Shown piece after piece: positions 37,106-64,000 of a stretch of DNA of 64,000 nt (its first letter is position 1; each line of letters opens with the position of its first letter). Under the pieces are notes generated by a model. That model did not search any database. It had not been told where the DNA came from and saw only the letters and a program-made list of their open reading frames with translations. The translations under genes and the position numbers were made by a program. Location of the stretch: positions 15,261,088 to 15,325,087 of the forward strand of contig OZ038317.1 of NCBI GenBank assembly GCA_964035775.1, read 5' to 3'. Origin of the DNA: Osedax frankpressi. Taxonomy: Eukaryota; Annelida; Polychaeta; Sabellida; Siboglinidae.

Positions 37106-38631
37106 CATACTGTAAACTATAAATAATAGAGAGTACAGTGTATACTATGTCAAACATGTATGATTATTATATTTACCTACGCTGTATAGCATGCATACCT
37201 TTAACTGTATCTATGTAATGAATATATTCTTTTAATCAAATAATTTATCCAAAAAAACTATGTACAAAATAAAAATTCTAACCCTCAATACGAATTCTAA
37301 AATATAAATACCAAAACGTTTATGAATTAAAACAATTATATATGTTAAACATTTACATTTGTTTATATTTTAAATATTGATATATACATGAACTATGAAT
37401 AACTTTAATTCATATCATTTAAAATAAAATACATAAAGAAAATACATAAAGAACAAATCCAATTGTATGTTGGCTATGCTATGATTAATATTGTATTTCA
37501 TTTGTAAATAATAAATATGTTAAATAGAATTAAGTACTGAGCTAAAGTATAAACTGGGTATTAATTACATAATATTAATAGTAATCAATACTAAATTTGC
37601 AATACAATTTTAATATTTTTAATTGAATGACATTACTTTTCAATTTAAGCATAATTACACAGTATATATTATATTAATAATAGTTAAATTCACTCTTCTC
37701 GTATTTATTTACATGTTGAGTGATGCGTGACATTTATATATATGTTACGCCCATAAATAAGGTAATGTCCAATCAAATGTTTTATTATGATGGTCATCTA
37801 CCTTTATGCATATAAACTAATAAATGATTATTTCAGAAAATATAATACACAGTACTCTTTTAGTATGTTTTTATAATTTTATAGTAGAACGCGAATATTT
37901 CCAACTTAATTGAAAAAAGGATTATTTTACACTAATAGTGTTAGTTATAATAGAGGAGTTGTATTTAACGTCTATATTAATTCAAATATTGAGTTATTCA
38001 ATTAAAATCACAATATATTAAAATGTATTTAAATGTGTAATAAGGCAGACATTTTATTATATTAGAATCTAATATAATATGTAATTAATAATACTATTTA
38101 AATAGGGGTTTATCTATAAATATATCATCTTTTAGTTTATAATCTAATAATATAATAAATTAAAATATATAAAATATAAAATATAATATATAAAATAATA
38201 CTAATATATATATATATATATTTGTATTATTTTATATGTTAATGTGATACTATTTAAAGATATAATAATAATAATATATCAAAATAATATATCACCTGAA
38301 ATTATGAACTAAAATTCAGAGCTATTTATATAAATTTATAAAATTACGTTGCCATAATTATAATTAATAATTTGTAATATATACAATCTTCTCTTATATA
38401 TAAATCTATCAATTATAATGGTAACTACAAGAACATATATACATATAACACCGATAGCGTTCGCTTCAATGAATATTGTGTATAAAATACAACATAACTT
38501 AAATACTATGCAACTGCGATCAACGCTATACACAGTGTGTTTATATAATACATTGATTTATAATCTACTGCGTATCTGCTACTCGGTTTAACGTTTTCTG
38601 AAAGTCGCTAGTCTTGCAAGCGATCCTCGCA
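33590..38631. other. AT-rich intergenic region between GCNA and the SLCO gene
   Basis: About 5 kb, very AT-rich, with long (AT)n and (AC)n runs at 36640-36720 and 36954-37103. At 33960-34560 the base composition is a little less extreme and short open stretches occur (for example HVTVFRKIVSIKHISTISYS), which could be transposon debris, but no family is recognised. No RNA gene is seen. The SLCO promoter must lie near the right end; TTTATATAATA at about 38539 is TATA-like and sits 90 bp before the start codon, but such strings are common here by chance. Confidence 0.5.
36640..37105. repeat. (AT)n and (AC)n simple repeats
   Basis: (AT)n blocks at about 36645-36716, 36951-36992 and 37036-37102, with a short (AC)n block between the last two. 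Confidence 0.95.
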
Positions 38632-62953
<24,322 letters not shown>

Positions 62954-63252
62954 AAACTTTACGACCTTCTATGTGTTATAGAATATTCATACACAACAAA
63001 TTTAAGATGGTTCTGTATCTATGAATGACATACAAGACGATTTCTTTCAATTTTACAACTATTGTTCTATCAATTGGACATTTTAATTGACTATTATCGC
63101 TTTTGATATGTAAGTTTTGGTTTTAGTATGACTCAATATAGTTGTAGTAGGCGATTGTCTTTACCGGCATTCTAGCTTACCCCGATTAATTGTTTCCACA
63201 TTAAGAAATCACCCTCAGGTGAAATCATATTTTATACCGTTACATTCCACTA

Positions 63253-63258
63253 AATAAA
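63253..63258 (+). terminator. Polyadenylation signal AATAAA (SLCO)
   Basis: AATAAA 300 bp after the SLCO stop, followed directly by a T run (63260-63266). Cleavage inferred. Confidence 0.45.
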
Positions 63259-63269
63259 TATTTTTTACA

Positions 63270-64000
63270 CTCAATAATTATTATTACATTACAATAATAC
63301 TAAGGTATAATACATAGTTGTCGAATTGGAGATGTACATTAAATAATATGTTACACTTCAGTATGTAATTTTTATTATAATACTATTAACGTAATGGTTA
63401 TTAAGTTAATAATATTAACACATTTTAATTATTTATAAAGCCACAAAATTTTCATATAATTGTATAAATGTATTATAAGCTTTAGTATTATATGATAATA
63501 TCTGTGATTTGTTTAATATTAACTATAATCCTAACCTCGATATAACTCATAACCATAGTTATTGCATTTATGTAATAAAATCTAAATTTAATCTAATAAA
63601 TGAAATTATTGATTCTAGTGATTCTTTACTTAATACTTAAAATAATGAATGCACATTTTCTTGAATTAAGTAATTCATAATTAATGTGGATGTGGTATCA
63701 AGTGAATTTATAATATAAATTTATTAATATAAATAATAAATATCTTAGAATAAAAATAAATATAGTCAACTTAGATACATAGTTGTATATTGTATTAGAT
63801 TAATTTATATCCGTAGACACCTATTCTTGGTTCCATTATAGTTTATAATTTTTTTATTGTGATTAAAGATGTTTAAGATAATGCACATATTAATAATATA
63901 GGTATAATAGCATAATTATAGTTATCAATATGATCTCAAGAAAAATAAAAAATAAATTATATTAGCCCACATGACAACTACAACTACATGACAACTAGTT
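63270..64000. other. AT-rich sequence downstream of SLCO, nothing recognised
   Basis: About 730 bp, AT-rich, stops in all frames, no repeat longer than a few units. It may be remaining 3' UTR or intergenic DNA. Confidence 0.5.

Noticed and set aside
38336-38533. Short open frame on the - strand before the SLCO start
   Set aside because: AT-rich and with no recognisable motif, splice border or conserved residues; it is within the range expected by chance.

Overview
The window is a strongly AT-rich stretch of animal nuclear DNA. It carries three intron-rich protein-coding genes, all on the + strand, separated by AT-rich intergenic DNA and filled with tandem repeats. I read the exons by matching GT..AG borders, codon phase and protein-family motifs; in all three genes the exon lengths sum to an open frame. 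The first gene encodes a nuclear receptor with two tandem DNA-binding domains (2DBD-NR). That family is known from flatworms, molluscs, annelids, rotifers and Daphnia but not vertebrates, so the source is a protostome, most likely a lophotrochozoan. I cannot name the species.

Layout. 1-17.8 kb: 2DBD nuclear receptor, 5' end off the window: disordered A/B region (648-5530), DBD1 (6653-7174), DBD2 (7387-8183), hinge (8554-12763), ligand-binding domain and C-terminus (12992-16701), then a probable 3' UTR with AATAAA at 17750. 17.8-23.1 kb: AT-rich intergenic DNA with a decayed piggyBac-like transposase and a possible small TTAA-type element. 23.1-33.6 kb: a complete GCNA gene of 17 exons (about 850 aa), with a disordered/acidic N-terminal part and a SprT-like zinc protease domain, zinc ribbon and HMG-like tail. 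33.6-38.6 kb: AT-rich intergenic DNA. 38.6-63.3 kb: a complete SLCO/OATP organic-anion transporter gene of 17 exons (713 aa) with a Kazal-type extracellular loop. Its introns hold a 5'-truncated RLE (R2-like) LINE on the - strand and a Helitron-like 3' terminus behind a decayed hairpin repeat.

The three genes have unrelated roles (transcription factor, DNA-protein crosslink and germline genome protection, membrane transport), and nothing suggests that they act together. The most unusual feature is structural. Many introns contain minisatellites that begin at, or within a few tens of bases of, the 5' splice site. In at least two cases (13547 and 28285) the repeat unit contains the splice-donor hexamer itself, so the intron carries tens of donor-like sequences in a row. 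A second notable point is that the two DNA-binding domains of the receptor have matching exon layouts, including second-finger exons of exactly 148 bp with identical phases.
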